From Acetobacter nitrogenifigens DSM 23921 = NBRC 105050 (GTDB taxonomy: Bacteria; Pseudomonadota; Alphaproteobacteria; Acetobacterales; Acetobacteraceae), in contig NZ_AUBI01000010.1 of the NCBI RefSeq assembly GCF_000429165.1, positions 1-64,000 of the forward strand: a stretch of DNA of 64,000 bases, written 5' to 3'. Each line of letters begins with the position of its first letter. The stretch's first letter is position 1. The translations under genes were made by a program, and so were the position numbers. Below the pieces are notes generated by a model, which ran no database searches, had not been told where the DNA came from, and worked only from the letters and a program-made list of their open reading frames with translations. Positions 17,492-25,656 of this stretch are shown here, in pieces.

Positions 17492-18385
17492 GTGTCGCAA
17501 TCGTCCCAGTCCACGCTCCCTCAACGGATGGCGCGCAATGTTCCTACGGAACTGTTGCGATCGTTTGTCGCGATCGTCGAGGCTGGCTCGATGGCGCAGG
17601 CCACGGAGACGATTTTCCTCACGCAATCCGCCCTGAGCCTGCAGATGAAGCGGCTTGAGGATGTGCTGCAACAGAAACTGTTCCGGCGGGACGGGCGTCG
17701 CCTGACCCTCACGGCGCCAGGCGAGGAACTCGTCTCCTATGCGCGCCAGCTTCTGGCTCTCAACGATCGGATCATGCACACGCTCGGACAGAGCGTGGAC
17801 GAAGACCCGATCACCGTAGGGATGGTGCAGGATTTCGCCGACACGGTTCTTCCCGATGTGCTCAACCGTTTCCGCCTCGAACACCCCCGCGCACGCCTTA
17901 TCGTCCGCGTCGGCGGATCGGCGGAGCTTCTGGAGATGTTCGACCGCTCTCGGCTCGACGTCGTGCTGTGCCTCGGTCAGCACGGAGATCGACCCGGCGC
18001 GAGCTGGCGCATCGTCGGCCACGACCAGATGGTCTGGCTGGGCGATACCGCGCTGACCGAACTCGACGAACTGCCGCTCGCCCTGCTCGAACCTCCCTGC
18101 AGGTTTCGTGACGCCGCGCTGCGGACTTTGACAGAGGCGCGACGTGATTACCGGATCGTGCTGGAGACGCCCAACCTCCCGGCGATGCGGGCGGGGGTGC
18201 GGGGACGCCTTGGCCTGAGTTGCCGCACGCGTCGCTTCGCCGCCGCCGAAAGGCTGCCGATCATGGCGCCGGATGCCCTGCCGCCATTACCGGAAATCGA
18301 AACGGTGCTGGTCGAACGGGAAGGTCTGTCAGAAGCCGCACGCGATCTCGGCGATCTTCTCGCCCGCACAATCGGCAATCGTTGA
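17492..18385 (+). CDS. LysR-family transcriptional regulator
   Basis: A 297-residue regulator. The helix-turn-helix region is LLRSFVAIVEAGSMAQATETIFLTQSALSLQMKRLE (quoted in parts: GSMAQA, TQSALSLQMKRLE), followed by LFRRDGRRLTLTAPGEELV and a periplasmic-binding-like effector domain with TVGMVQDFADTVLP. GTG 17492 was chosen because AGGAG lies 8 bases upstream; the ATG at 17528 has no ribosome site. It precedes the peroxiredoxin/flavin-reductase/ABC operon on the same strand and is its likely regulator, as CysB/Cbl-type LysR proteins control sulfur genes elsewhere. Confidence 0.88.
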   Translation: MSQSSQSTLPQRMARNVPTELLRSFVAIVEAGSMAQATETIFLTQSALSLQMKRLEDVLQQKLFRRDGRRLTLTAPGEELVSYARQLLALNDRIMHTLGQSVDEDPITVGMVQDFADTVLPDVLNRFRLEHPRARLIVRVGGSAELLEMFDRSRLDVVLCLGQHGDRPGASWRIVGHDQMVWLGDTALTELDELPLALLEPPCRFRDAALRTLTEARRDYRIVLETPNLPAMRAGVRGRLGLSCRTRRFAAAERLPIMAPDALPPLPEIETVLVEREGLSEAARDLGDLLARTIGNR

Positions 18386-18473
18386 GCTAAGCCCAAGAGC
18401 CTGATGACAAAAACTTCGTGGTCCGCGCGCTCTTCGGTCCTTCATAAGAAATGGCGCGAAAACACCGATCAGG

Positions 18474-19181
18474 ATGAACGCCGTGGCCAATAACCAGAAA
18501 GACAGCACCCCGAGCCTCAACGCCCTCTTCCGCGAGCTCGACGCCGAGCGCCGCAGGACATGGGCGCCGGAAGCGCTTGCGATCAACGTCAACCAGCGCG
18601 CGACGCTGCGCCGCGACCACGCCGCATCCCCTCATGTGCAGGTTGGGGACACGCTGGCGCCAGCCACGCTGCGCAACGCCGCCGGAGAATCCGTTTCCCT
18701 TGACGCGTTGACCGAAAAAGGGCCTGCCGTCATTGTCCTGTTTCGTTTTGCGACCTGTCCGGCGTGTAATATCGCCCTCCCGTATTATCGCGATACTCTC
18801 TGGCCGTCGCTTCAGGCCGCAGGGGTCGCGCTCGCGGCGGTTTCGCCGCAGCCCTTCCCGGCTCTGAACGACATCGCCACGGCGCATGCTTTGCCGTTTC
18901 CCGTGCTGTCCGACCCGCAACTTGCTTTCGGTCGGGCCCTCGGCGTGACCTACCAGTTTGACGACGCATCCCGCGCGGCTGCGGAAGCCAAGGGGGGGAC
19001 GCCGCACGCGCTCAACGGCGTCGACGTATGGGAACTGCCGAAGCCCGCTGTCCTGATCATCTCTCCGGATCGCAAGGTTCTGTTCGCCGATGTTTCTCCG
19101 GACTGGATGGAGCGAACGGAGACCTCGACGATTCTGAAGGCCCTCGGCCTGACGTCAACGGAAATCTCCCATGCTGCGTGA
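18474..19181 (+). CDS. Peroxiredoxin-like (AhpC/TSA) protein of the sulfur-acquisition operon
   Basis: A 235-residue thioredoxin-fold protein. The core begins at about residue 55 with HVQVGDTLAPATLRN, has the active site FATCPACN (a CxxC at the peroxidatic position, with Thr before the Cys), and LPFPVLSDPQLAFGRALGV. There is no signal peptide. The stop overlaps the flavin reductase start by 11 bases. In sulfur clusters such proteins may protect against peroxide leaked by reduced-flavin monooxygenases; that is inference. The CPxC active site could alternatively mean disulfide reductase activity. Confidence 0.8.
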   Translation: MNAVANNQKDSTPSLNALFRELDAERRRTWAPEALAINVNQRATLRRDHAASPHVQVGDTLAPATLRNAAGESVSLDALTEKGPAVIVLFRFATCPACNIALPYYRDTLWPSLQAAGVALAAVSPQPFPALNDIATAHALPFPVLSDPQLAFGRALGVTYQFDDASRAAAEAKGGTPHALNGVDVWELPKPAVLIISPDRKVLFADVSPDWMERTETSTILKALGLTSTEISHAA

Positions 19182-19716
19182 CGCGGACACACCCACCGCC
19201 ACAATTTCTCCCGGCGATGTAACGCAAGACGATTTTCGGCGCGCCATGAGCCTGCTCGGCGCGCCGGTCGTACTGGTGACGACGGATGGCGCGCACGGGC
19301 GGCACGGACTGACCGTCTCCGCCATATGCAGCGTCAGCGACACGCCGCCCACCGTTCTGATCTGCCTCAACCGGTCCAACAGGTCGCACGCCGCCTTTTT
19401 GCGCAACGGCGCGATCGGGATCAGCATACTCGCCGAAGGACAGGAAGCGATCGCGGGCGCGTTCGCCAGCAGTCGCCTGAGTTCGGAAGAACGTTTCGCC
19501 AATGGCATGTGGCGCGTGGGCGCAAGCGGCGCGCCCCTTCTCCAGCAGGCGGTCGCGACGCTCGATTGCGCCGTTGCGTCTGTGCAGACCTCCGGCAGCC
19601 ATGACGTTCTGTTCTGTCGCGTCAACGCTATCGCTCACCCGTCGGACGACGGACACGGCCTTGCATGGTTCGACCGTCGCTTTCACGTCCTTCCCCGTTT
19701 CACGACGCAATTTTGA
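19171..19716 (+). CDS. Flavin reductase-like protein (SsuE/HpaC-type domain)
   Basis: A 181-residue FMN reductase-family protein that would supply reduced flavin to a monooxygenase. The fold signature is DDFRRAMSLLGAPVVLVTT, HGLTVSAICSVSDTPPTVLIC (flavin-binding loop), SHAAFLRNGAIGISIL and a C-terminal LPRF. It overlaps the peroxiredoxin gene and precedes the third binding protein by 20 bases. The expected SsuD-type monooxygenase is not in this operon; the acyl-CoA-dehydrogenase-fold protein at 13817 is the nearest flavin enzyme. Confidence 0.85.
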   Translation: MLRDADTPTATISPGDVTQDDFRRAMSLLGAPVVLVTTDGAHGRHGLTVSAICSVSDTPPTVLICLNRSNRSHAAFLRNGAIGISILAEGQEAIAGAFASSRLSSEERFANGMWRVGASGAPLLQQAVATLDCAVASVQTSGSHDVLFCRVNAIAHPSDDGHGLAWFDRRFHVLPRFTTQF

Positions 19717-19736
19717 AGACACAGGTTCGGTCGACG

Positions 19737-20783
19737 ATGAAATCTTCCTATGCTCTTTCCCGCCGATCGACGCTCGGCCTGCTCGCGGGCGCGGCGCTCC
19801 CCTTCGCCGCGCGCGCCGATGGTCCCCACGACATGAACTGCATGCCAGCGTCCGGCGACAGCCCGGCGCCTGCGCCATCCGGCCCGCCACGTAAGGTGAC
19901 GATTGCGTGGAACGAAACTGCCGTCTGCACGGCCGCCGTTCCGGTTGCGAAGGCAAAGGGATTTTTCGCGCGTCGTAATATCGACGTCGATTACGTAAAT
20001 TTTGCAGGATCCACCGATCAGTTGCTGGAGGCGCTGTCCACCGGCAAGGCGGACGGAGCGCCGGGGATGGCCCTGCGCTGGCTGAAGCCGTTGCAGCAGG
20101 GCTTCGACGTCAAGCTGGTCGCGGGGCTGCACGCGGGATGCATGTTCCTCATGACCACGCCGACCTCGGGCCTCTCCAAACTTCAGGACCTGCGTGGGAA
20201 GACCATCGGCGTCACAGATATCGGCGGCCCGGATCGCAACTTTTTCTCCATTCGCCTGAAAGAGGCTGGCGTCGACCCGGAAACGGACGTGCAATGGCGG
20301 CAGTTTCCGGTCGACCTGCTGCCCGTTGCGCTGCAACGCGGCGAGGTGCAGGCTTTTTCTGACGGCGATCCGTTTTCGACCATGCAGAAAAAACAGTTCG
20401 GGCTGGTCGAGATCGACAGCAACATGCGCGACAAATGGGCGCATACGACATGCTGCGTCGTCGGGTTGCGCGGATCGCTGATCCGGGATGATCCCGCGAC
20501 CGCTACGGGTGTTGCGCGCGCAATTCTCGAAGCGGGCGCCTGGCTCTCCTGCAACCCGGACGAGGCCGCTGAAATCTTCAAACCATACGCGCCGAAAGCG
20601 AACGCGGCGGATCTGGCGGCCATCATCCGGGCGCAGGGCCACCATCACCAGACGTCGGGCGCAGCTTTCCGGGATGAGATCGTGCTTTACGCCGACGCTT
20701 TGAAGCAGGTCGGCGTCTTCCGACCGTCGCTCGACTCCCACCGCTACGCCGAGCGATTTACTCAGGATCTGTTCAGCTCATGA
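19737..20783 (+). CDS. ABC transporter substrate-binding protein, nitrate/sulfonate/taurine family (third copy)
   Basis: A 348-residue periplasmic binding protein with a twin-arginine-type signal (RRSTLGLLAGAALPFAARA). The mature part has ETAVCTAAVPVAKAKGFFARR, LQDLRGKTIGVTDIGGPDRNF and QRGEVQAFSDGDPFSTMQ. The region after the signal is low-complexity (SGDSPAPAPSG). ATG 19737 puts the RR pair near the N-terminus. It overlaps the permease start by 4 bases. It resembles the orphan binding protein at 27915 in the NFFS/RFFS and DPF segments. Confidence 0.84.
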   Translation: MKSSYALSRRSTLGLLAGAALPFAARADGPHDMNCMPASGDSPAPAPSGPPRKVTIAWNETAVCTAAVPVAKAKGFFARRNIDVDYVNFAGSTDQLLEALSTGKADGAPGMALRWLKPLQQGFDVKLVAGLHAGCMFLMTTPTSGLSKLQDLRGKTIGVTDIGGPDRNFFSIRLKEAGVDPETDVQWRQFPVDLLPVALQRGEVQAFSDGDPFSTMQKKQFGLVEIDSNMRDKWAHTTCCVVGLRGSLIRDDPATATGVARAILEAGAWLSCNPDEAAEIFKPYAPKANAADLAAIIRAQGHHHQTSGAAFRDEIVLYADALKQVGVFRPSLDSHRYAERFTQDLFSS

Positions 20784-21772
20784 GCCAGCGCCTCGCCTCA
20801 TCCGTCCGGTTCGCACCTTCCCCGAATGTCACGACCGTTCGGCGTGCTTTCCCGCTGGCGCAGACGCTCCCGTGGCTTGCCGGTCCGGTGTGGCTTGTGG
20901 CCGCGCTCGTAACGTGGCGCGCTCCCGACGCCGACGATTTTCCCGCCACGAACGACCTCGCCGTTCTGTTCGCGGCCCTTGGCGTCGTCCTTCTGGTCGC
21001 AGCAGCTGGTCGCCGCCTGTCCGCCCGCGCGCCATGGGCCATCGCGCTTGGCGTAGGGTTCGGATTGTGGGAAGTCGCGCAAGCCAAGCTGCTCTGGCTT
21101 CCCCGCCCCTTCTTTGGAACGCCTCAGGACCTGCTCGACGTGTTTCAGAGCGACTGGCGCAAGCTCGGCGATAGCCTGCTGCATTCGCTCGCGCTGCTGG
21201 CGATCGGATATCTGGGCGGGGCGACGCTTGGGATCGCCGTCGGCGCGGGACTGGGGCGGTCGCCCCGCTTCCGTTACTGGGTGCGTCCGATCATGCGGCT
21301 GATCGGACCGTTGCCGCCTGTCGCTCTGCTGCCGCTTGCATTCGTCCTGATCCCATCAAGCAGAGTCGCTGGAGACGCGTTGATGGCGCTTGCGGCTGGC
21401 TTTCCCGTCGCAGTGCTGACATGGTCCGGCATCGCCGCCGTAGACCCAGCCTATTACGACGTGGCCCGCACGATGGGCGCAAAACAGCGCTTCCTGCTGT
21501 TTCACGTTGCCTTACCCGCCGCTACGCCGCAGATTTTCGTCGGGCTGTTCATGGGCCTCGGTGCGTCGTTCTCAATGCTCGTCGTCGCTGAAATGCTGGG
21601 CGTGAAATCAGGTCTCGGGTTTTATCTGCAGTGGGCGCAGGGATGGGCGGCCTATCCAAATATGTACGCGGCGCTGCTTGTCATGTCGCTGATGTGCTCT
21701 GCGTTGATGACAGTGTTGTTCAAACTGCGCGACCATTTGCTGAACTGGCAGAAGGACGGCCTGAAATGGTGA
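20780..21772 (+). CDS. ABC transporter permease, sulfonate/nitrate type, with extended N-terminus
   Basis: A 330-residue inner-membrane protein. Roughly the first 110 residues carry two extra hydrophobic segments (LPWLAGPVWLVAALV and LAVLFAALGVVLLVAAAG) not found in ordinary SsuC. The standard permease domain follows, with an EAA loop around DPAYYDVARTMGAKQRFLLF and LPAATPQIF. It overlaps the binding protein by 4 bases and the ATPase by 7 bases, so the three subunits are co-translated. Confidence 0.86.
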   Translation: MSQRLASSVRFAPSPNVTTVRRAFPLAQTLPWLAGPVWLVAALVTWRAPDADDFPATNDLAVLFAALGVVLLVAAAGRRLSARAPWAIALGVGFGLWEVAQAKLLWLPRPFFGTPQDLLDVFQSDWRKLGDSLLHSLALLAIGYLGGATLGIAVGAGLGRSPRFRYWVRPIMRLIGPLPPVALLPLAFVLIPSSRVAGDALMALAAGFPVAVLTWSGIAAVDPAYYDVARTMGAKQRFLLFHVALPAATPQIFVGLFMGLGASFSMLVVAEMLGVKSGLGFYLQWAQGWAAYPNMYAALLVMSLMCSALMTVLFKLRDHLLNWQKDGLKW

Positions 21773-22539
21773 TCTCCCCCAGCCGGACGACGCCCCTCGC
21801 CCTGCGCCTCGAACACGTAAGCCACGCCTTCCATTCAGACGGCGCGATTGTCCCTGTTATCGACAATGTATCGTTGCAGGCGGCGCCAGGAGAGTTCGTG
21901 GCGCTTCTCGGCCCGTCCGGGTGCGGCAAGTCAACGCTGCTGCGTCTGATCGCAGGGCTGGAAGCCCCGAAGGAAGGGGCAATCTATGGCGACGACTCGC
22001 CCGTGACAGGCCCCGGGCCCGATCGCATCATCATGTTTCAGGATCCGACGCTTTATCCGTGGCGGAGAGTTCGCGGCAATGTCGCGCTGGGGCACGACAT
22101 AAACGGACGCGCCGACGACGAAGCAGTCACCGCTGCGCTGAAACTCGTCGATCTGCTCGACTTCGAACGCGCATGGCCACACCAGCTCTCGGGCGGCATG
22201 GCTCAGCGCGTGGCGCTCGCCCGTGCGTTGGTGAATGACCCGCGGTTGCTGTTGCTCGACGAACCTCTGGGCAAGCTGGACAGCCTGACGCGCCTGACCA
22301 TGCAGACGGAGATTCTGCGGGTTTGGCGCGAAAAGCAGTTCACGGCCCTGATGGTCACCCACGACGTCGAGGAAGCGCTCTTGCTGGCGACAAGAATCGT
22401 CGTATTCAGCCCCAGACCGGCACGCATTCTGGCGGATATCCCTGTGTCGCTCCCCGAGCGACGCCATCGCGACGATCCTAAACTTTTATCTCTCAGGAAA
22501 GATATTTTAGCGCAGCTCGGACATCGGGAAGACTGGTAG
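21766..22539 (+). CDS. ABC transporter ATPase, sulfonate/nitrate type (SsuB/TauB-like)
   Basis: A 257-residue ATPase, last gene of the operon. Walker A GPSGCGKST, Q-loop IIMFQDPTLYPWRRV, signature LSGGMAQRVALARAL, Walker B LLLLDEPLGKLDS and switch VTHDVEEALLLA are intact. The start at 21766 lies within the end of the permease gene. Substrate is not defined by the ATPase; context points to an organosulfur compound. Confidence 0.9.
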   Translation: MVISPSRTTPLALRLEHVSHAFHSDGAIVPVIDNVSLQAAPGEFVALLGPSGCGKSTLLRLIAGLEAPKEGAIYGDDSPVTGPGPDRIIMFQDPTLYPWRRVRGNVALGHDINGRADDEAVTAALKLVDLLDFERAWPHQLSGGMAQRVALARALVNDPRLLLLDEPLGKLDSLTRLTMQTEILRVWREKQFTALMVTHDVEEALLLATRIVVFSPRPARILADIPVSLPERRHRDDPKLLSLRKDILAQLGHREDW

Positions 22540-23116
22540 GTCGCCCGAATCTGATTGCCGGCTTCCTCAGCCACCAGACCAGGCGAGGCCAGCTCTCGCG
22601 AAAACGCCGGGACTGGTTGCAGGACGCCCCGGCGCCTTCGCGAGATTCTGCGGGAAGGTGTGCCCTTGGGTTAAGGCACATTTCGTATATATGTTATTCT
22701 AATTCAGTTTAGTAGCGATTAATGGCTCAATCGCGATAGCGTGATGGTCGCGGCGATGCCGCCACAAGCGACGCTCTCTGGAAGATGAAGTGTCCAGCGA
22801 CAAACTCCGCCTTCAATTTCGCCCTGAATGCCGAAGGCGGATTGTCCGTTCCCTACCCCTTTCCAATGGCGGATGTGCTCCGCTTACCGACGGGAGCACA
22901 TAAGGCTGTTGTGACAGCCTCCGACAGCGCGGCCATCTCGAATCATGTTGCGCCCGACGTCCGTACTCTCTCCAAAAAGATTTGCCTTCCGAAAAGCGAG
23001 CGCCTGCGAGACGGCAAGAGCAGACCTTCTGTCGTTGCATTCCGTGACAACCGCCGACGTGTCGTCGCCATGATTGTATTGCAACGATACATCGAGATTG
23101 AGAGAAGGATGATTCT
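22540..23116. other. Intergenic region, no gene recognised
   Basis: A 577-base gap. One 111-codon open frame (22785-23120) crosses it but has no ribosome site, no recognisable domain and a shadow-like composition, so I do not call it. The promoter for the small lipoprotein at 23117 should lie near the end. Confidence 0.45.
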
Positions 23117-23314
23117 ATGAAGAAGATAATTGTGCTCGCTATCGCGACTCTCGGCCTCGCCGCATGCTTCCCGCCGGACGGCCCGCAGGGCCCCGGCGGC
23201 GGCGGTCCGGGTGGCGGTGGCGGTTACGGTCGAGGACAGGGCGGCGGCTACGGCGGAGGACACGGTGGCGGCCAAGGCGGCTATGGCGGCGGCCAACAGG
23301 GCGGTGGTTACTGA
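23117..23314 (+). CDS. Small glycine-rich putative lipoprotein
   Basis: A 65-residue protein with a lipoprotein signal, MKKIIVLAIATLGLAAC (lipobox LAAC, Cys at residue 17), followed by a tail of about 45 residues made almost only of Gly with Tyr, Gln, Arg and His. AAGGA lies 8 bases before the ATG, which supports real translation. Function unknown; low-complexity Gly/Tyr tails occur in small envelope proteins. Confidence 0.6.
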   Translation: MKKIIVLAIATLGLAACFPPDGPQGPGGGGPGGGGGYGRGQGGGYGGGHGGGQGGYGGGQQGGGY

Positions 23315-23636
23315 TCCATTTTATCTGCCACTGCGTGGGACCGACGTTCAGTCGGGGCCACGCGGTCGCCGGGTGACTAACGGACGCTTGTCAGACGCAT
23401 ACCGACGAGAGCTGCCCCCTCGCCTCTGGTGTGCGTAGACCGTCGACAACACGGACCCTCTTGGCGCGAATTATCCCATGCGCAGACATTGCGATCAGGA
23501 ATACTCCCGATTGCGCTGATGCCTTGAACTCCTGTTGGGTGTACGAACCAGTCGCCCGCCACCAAGCGAACGGTCGTCCTCCGATCGGGTGACGAAGGCG
23601 GTTATCTGTAGGCTCGTGCAGCCGACATCTTGATTT
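23315..23636. other. Short gap between the glycine-rich and proline-rich protein genes
   Basis: A 322-base stretch with no recognisable gene, RNA or clear hairpin. Confidence 0.4.
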
Positions 23637-23987
23637 TCAGTTCGCTGCCGCATCGGGCGGTGGAGGAGGCGGAGGGCAACCATCCCGCGGCGGCGGCGGG
23701 GGGCGGCCGTTCGCTGAAGGGGGCGGCCCACCGTCAGGCGGCGGCATATCGCGGCCACCGGGAGGAGGTCCACGTTTTCCGTCTGGCGGCGGTGGCGGAC
23801 GCTTGCACCGCCCTTCCCCGTGCCTGAATCCGGGTTGCGCTTCTCCATCTCCAGAAGCAGCGGACTGAGCTGACGTGTAATTCTGCCCGTTGTAGACCGT
23901 GCTCGTCTGCGCCGAAGCGGCGCTGCACAGTACAGTTTGCGCGCCGAGCAGGCTGACCGTTGCACAAACACCCAATACGCGCTTCAT
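23637..23987 (-). CDS. Secreted proline-rich small protein
   Basis: 116 residues from the ATG at 23987. A Sec signal peptide (MKRVLGVCATVSLLGAQTV, ending near ASAQT) is followed by a short polar part with VYNGQNYTSAQSA and a C-terminal half dominated by Pro, Gly, Asp and Arg (GPPPGGRDMPPPDGG and similar runs). It may be periplasmic or surface-exposed. No family is recognised. It is on the opposite strand from the glycine-rich lipoprotein and converges toward it. Confidence 0.55.
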   Translation of the reverse strand: MKRVLGVCATVSLLGAQTVLCSAASAQTSTVYNGQNYTSAQSAASGDGEAQPGFRHGEGRCKRPPPPPDGKRGPPPGGRDMPPPDGGPPPSANGRPPPPPRDGCPPPPPPPDAAAN

Positions 23988-24516
23988 CTGAACTCCATCG
24001 GGGAAAAGCTTTCGGCACGTTGCCCGCATCACGACGGCCGCGCGAGTTACGAAGAGCAAGTGTCGGTAACATCCCGTGATGCGATGAAGGTGGCGCTATC
24101 GACAGATGTCGAACAGGGGCCATCCGTTATAGGTTTCGTCCGTCAGGCTTACAGGCGAAAGATCCGCCCGGGCTCCGCTGGAGACGCCAAAGTCTTGATG
24201 CAACCCTGAGCATTGAAAGCCAGACTAACGGCTCCTTCCGCTACCCAAGACAGGCGACAGAAACACCGTCCTTTCGGCAATGTAAATCATTGCGAATTAA
24301 AAACGAATACCCCACTATGCGTTGGGCGGCGCAACAAATCGGGGATGGATCGCGCCGTCCGCCAAAACCCCGGCGCACTCATAGCGTTAAGGTGTTCAGG
24401 ACGGCGTCAGAACATGCCTCATCTGTCACCGGCTCACCGGCGCCGTCCAACCGACAAATTCATAAATATGATCGGTTATGGCCACTGCGGACCTCCGGCG
24501 TATTTTTAGTTGACTC

Positions 24517-24545
24517 CAATTGAGAATGATATACGTTCTCAATTG
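24517..24545. promoter_or_regulatory. Fur-box-like palindrome
   Basis: CAATTGAGAA and TTCTCAATTG are perfect 10-bp inverted arms around a 9-base centre. The central 19 bases (24522-24540) match the classical Fur consensus GATAATGATAATCATTATC at 14 of 19 positions by direct comparison. TTGACT at 24510-24515 could be the -35 element of a promoter it overlaps. Which regulator binds is not shown. Confidence 0.5.
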
Positions 24546-24613
24546 TCCCCGACAGGACATCGACTTCCCTCGGCAGTAAAGGCGCCGCAAAGGTTATCCT
24601 TTGCGGCGCCTTT
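24546..24613 (+). ncRNA. Candidate short regulatory RNA between Fur-box-like operator and terminator
   Basis: No open frame lies between the palindrome and the terminator, only about 35 bases plus the hairpin. That spacing (a transcript of about 70 bases ending in a T tract) is what a repressor-controlled small RNA would look like. This is inferred solely from the layout; the -10 element is poor, and the RNA could also run from elsewhere. Confidence 0.3.
24581..24610. terminator. Strong bidirectional intrinsic terminator
   Basis: A perfect 13-bp stem (GGCGCCGCAAAGG with CCTTTGCGGCGCC) closes a TTAT loop, extends by three A-T pairs at the base (AAA before, TTT after) and so has U residues on either strand. 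Confidence 0.8.
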
Positions 24614-24915
24614 GCGCGAGCTTCTCCAGAAGCAAACGCGCGAACCTGTCGGGCCATCGGAAGGCTTCATCTCCGACTCACCAAACAACTCCTGAGTCTG
24701 GCGGGATCAAAAACTCCCACTACGCTCTGCGAGACACAAGAAATGCCAATGAATCACGACACAGATTCGAACGAAAAAAAGTAACGACCTTCAGGTGGCC
24801 AGAGCTCTAATTTGGAGGGTCGCAGGACGAAACTCATTGTGCGTGAGTCCCCCGAGCTCAAGCGCAAAGCCTCGGCAATCAACTGCCGCCCCTTACCTCT
24901 CCACCCTCCCAACCA

Positions 24916-25095
24916 TCACAATTCAGTCGCCGCATTGTGGTAGTGAGGCGCGATCTCATGCTTGTAGTAACCTATCGCCCACAGAACCAATATCACTATC
25001 AGGATCGGCTTCCACAGCACCCGCAACGCCGCGAACAGAACCATTGCCAGCAGGATCGAGATGGTGAGGGCAATTATGAAGAAAAAGAAGAGCAT
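24916..25095 (-). CDS. Small integral membrane protein, 59 residues
   Basis: The reading frame opens MLFFFFIIALTISILLAM and has two hydrophobic stretches, LTISILLAMVLFAALRV and KPILIVILVLWAIGYY, then a polar C-terminus HEIAPHYHNAATEL. Composition is clearly membrane-like and unlike a shadow frame. The ribosome site is weak. Function unknown. Confidence 0.5.
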   Translation of the reverse strand: MLFFFFIIALTISILLAMVLFAALRVLWKPILIVILVLWAIGYYKHEIAPHYHNAATEL

Positions 25096-25470
25096 CTTAC
25101 CGCCGTGCCGGGAGTAGTGAATCCGTCAGGCATCTTACCTCGAAAACACACCGTCCGACAGGCTTTGCTTATTCTCGCGCGCCTGAACGAGGTCGCCGAA
25201 GGCCGGTGGTCCAGTCGCATGCTCACAGATTGCGCACTGAAAAGACATTGTCGGCGGGCGGCTGGATCGGCCATCCGGCGCGCTCCTGACCGAACAGAAA
25301 GTCAACTTTGGCGCAAGCCTGCAAAATACGCCCGGTTCAGGTCGTTCTCAGAACGGCCTTGCCCCTGAATACCAGGGAAGGTTTGGCGGTTAATCACCTT
25401 TCACAGGCGAAAGAAGATCGCTCCTGGTCAAGCCAGATGCGCCGCGACCAGGTATCTGCACGAACTTTTC
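25096..25470. other. Gap with no recognised feature
   Basis: A 375-base stretch between two small minus-strand genes; I see no gene, RNA or strong hairpin in it. Confidence 0.4.
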
Positions 25471-25656
25471 TCAGTGCCGCTTGATCTTCACGGCTTTCCA
25501 CAACTCACGAATATTGACAGAGATAGACGCCACGATCTTGCTGATGAGGTCGAGGTTCCGCGCGTTGCGCTCCGGGCTAGCCTCTCCCATTTTCTCCTGT
25601 ATCTCAGAGACTTTCCTCTCCAGAGCCTCGACACGGGAGGTTATTTCATCGGACAT
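25471..25656 (-). CDS. Small coiled-coil protein of unknown function
   Basis: Sixty-one residues from the ATG at 25656. AAGGG lies 9 bases upstream; a GTG three codons earlier is also possible. Residues 1-25 (MSDEITSRVEALERKVSEIQ) show a clear heptad pattern, so a short coiled coil is likely; the rest, SKIVASISVNIRELWKAVKI, is an amphipathic helix. No family recognised. It may be cytosolic and oligomeric. Confidence 0.5.
   Translation of the reverse strand: MSDEITSRVEALERKVSEIQEKMGEASPERNARNLDLISKIVASISVNIRELWKAVKIKRH

Larger units (their letters stand above)
23988..24915. other. Gene-poor region carrying a Fur-box-like palindrome and a strong terminator
   Basis: A 928-base stretch without a convincing protein gene. 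Its notable contents are the palindrome at 24517-24545 and the hairpin at 24581-24610, annotated separately, which together may bound a small RNA. Confidence 0.45.

Noticed and set aside
19683-20741. 352-codon minus-strand frame under the third binding protein
   Set aside because: Fully antisense to a gene with a signal peptide and family motifs; no ribosome site or domain seen.
22785-23120. 111-codon plus-strand frame before the glycine-rich lipoprotein
   Set aside because: No ribosome site, no domain, and it overlaps the well-supported start of the lipoprotein gene.
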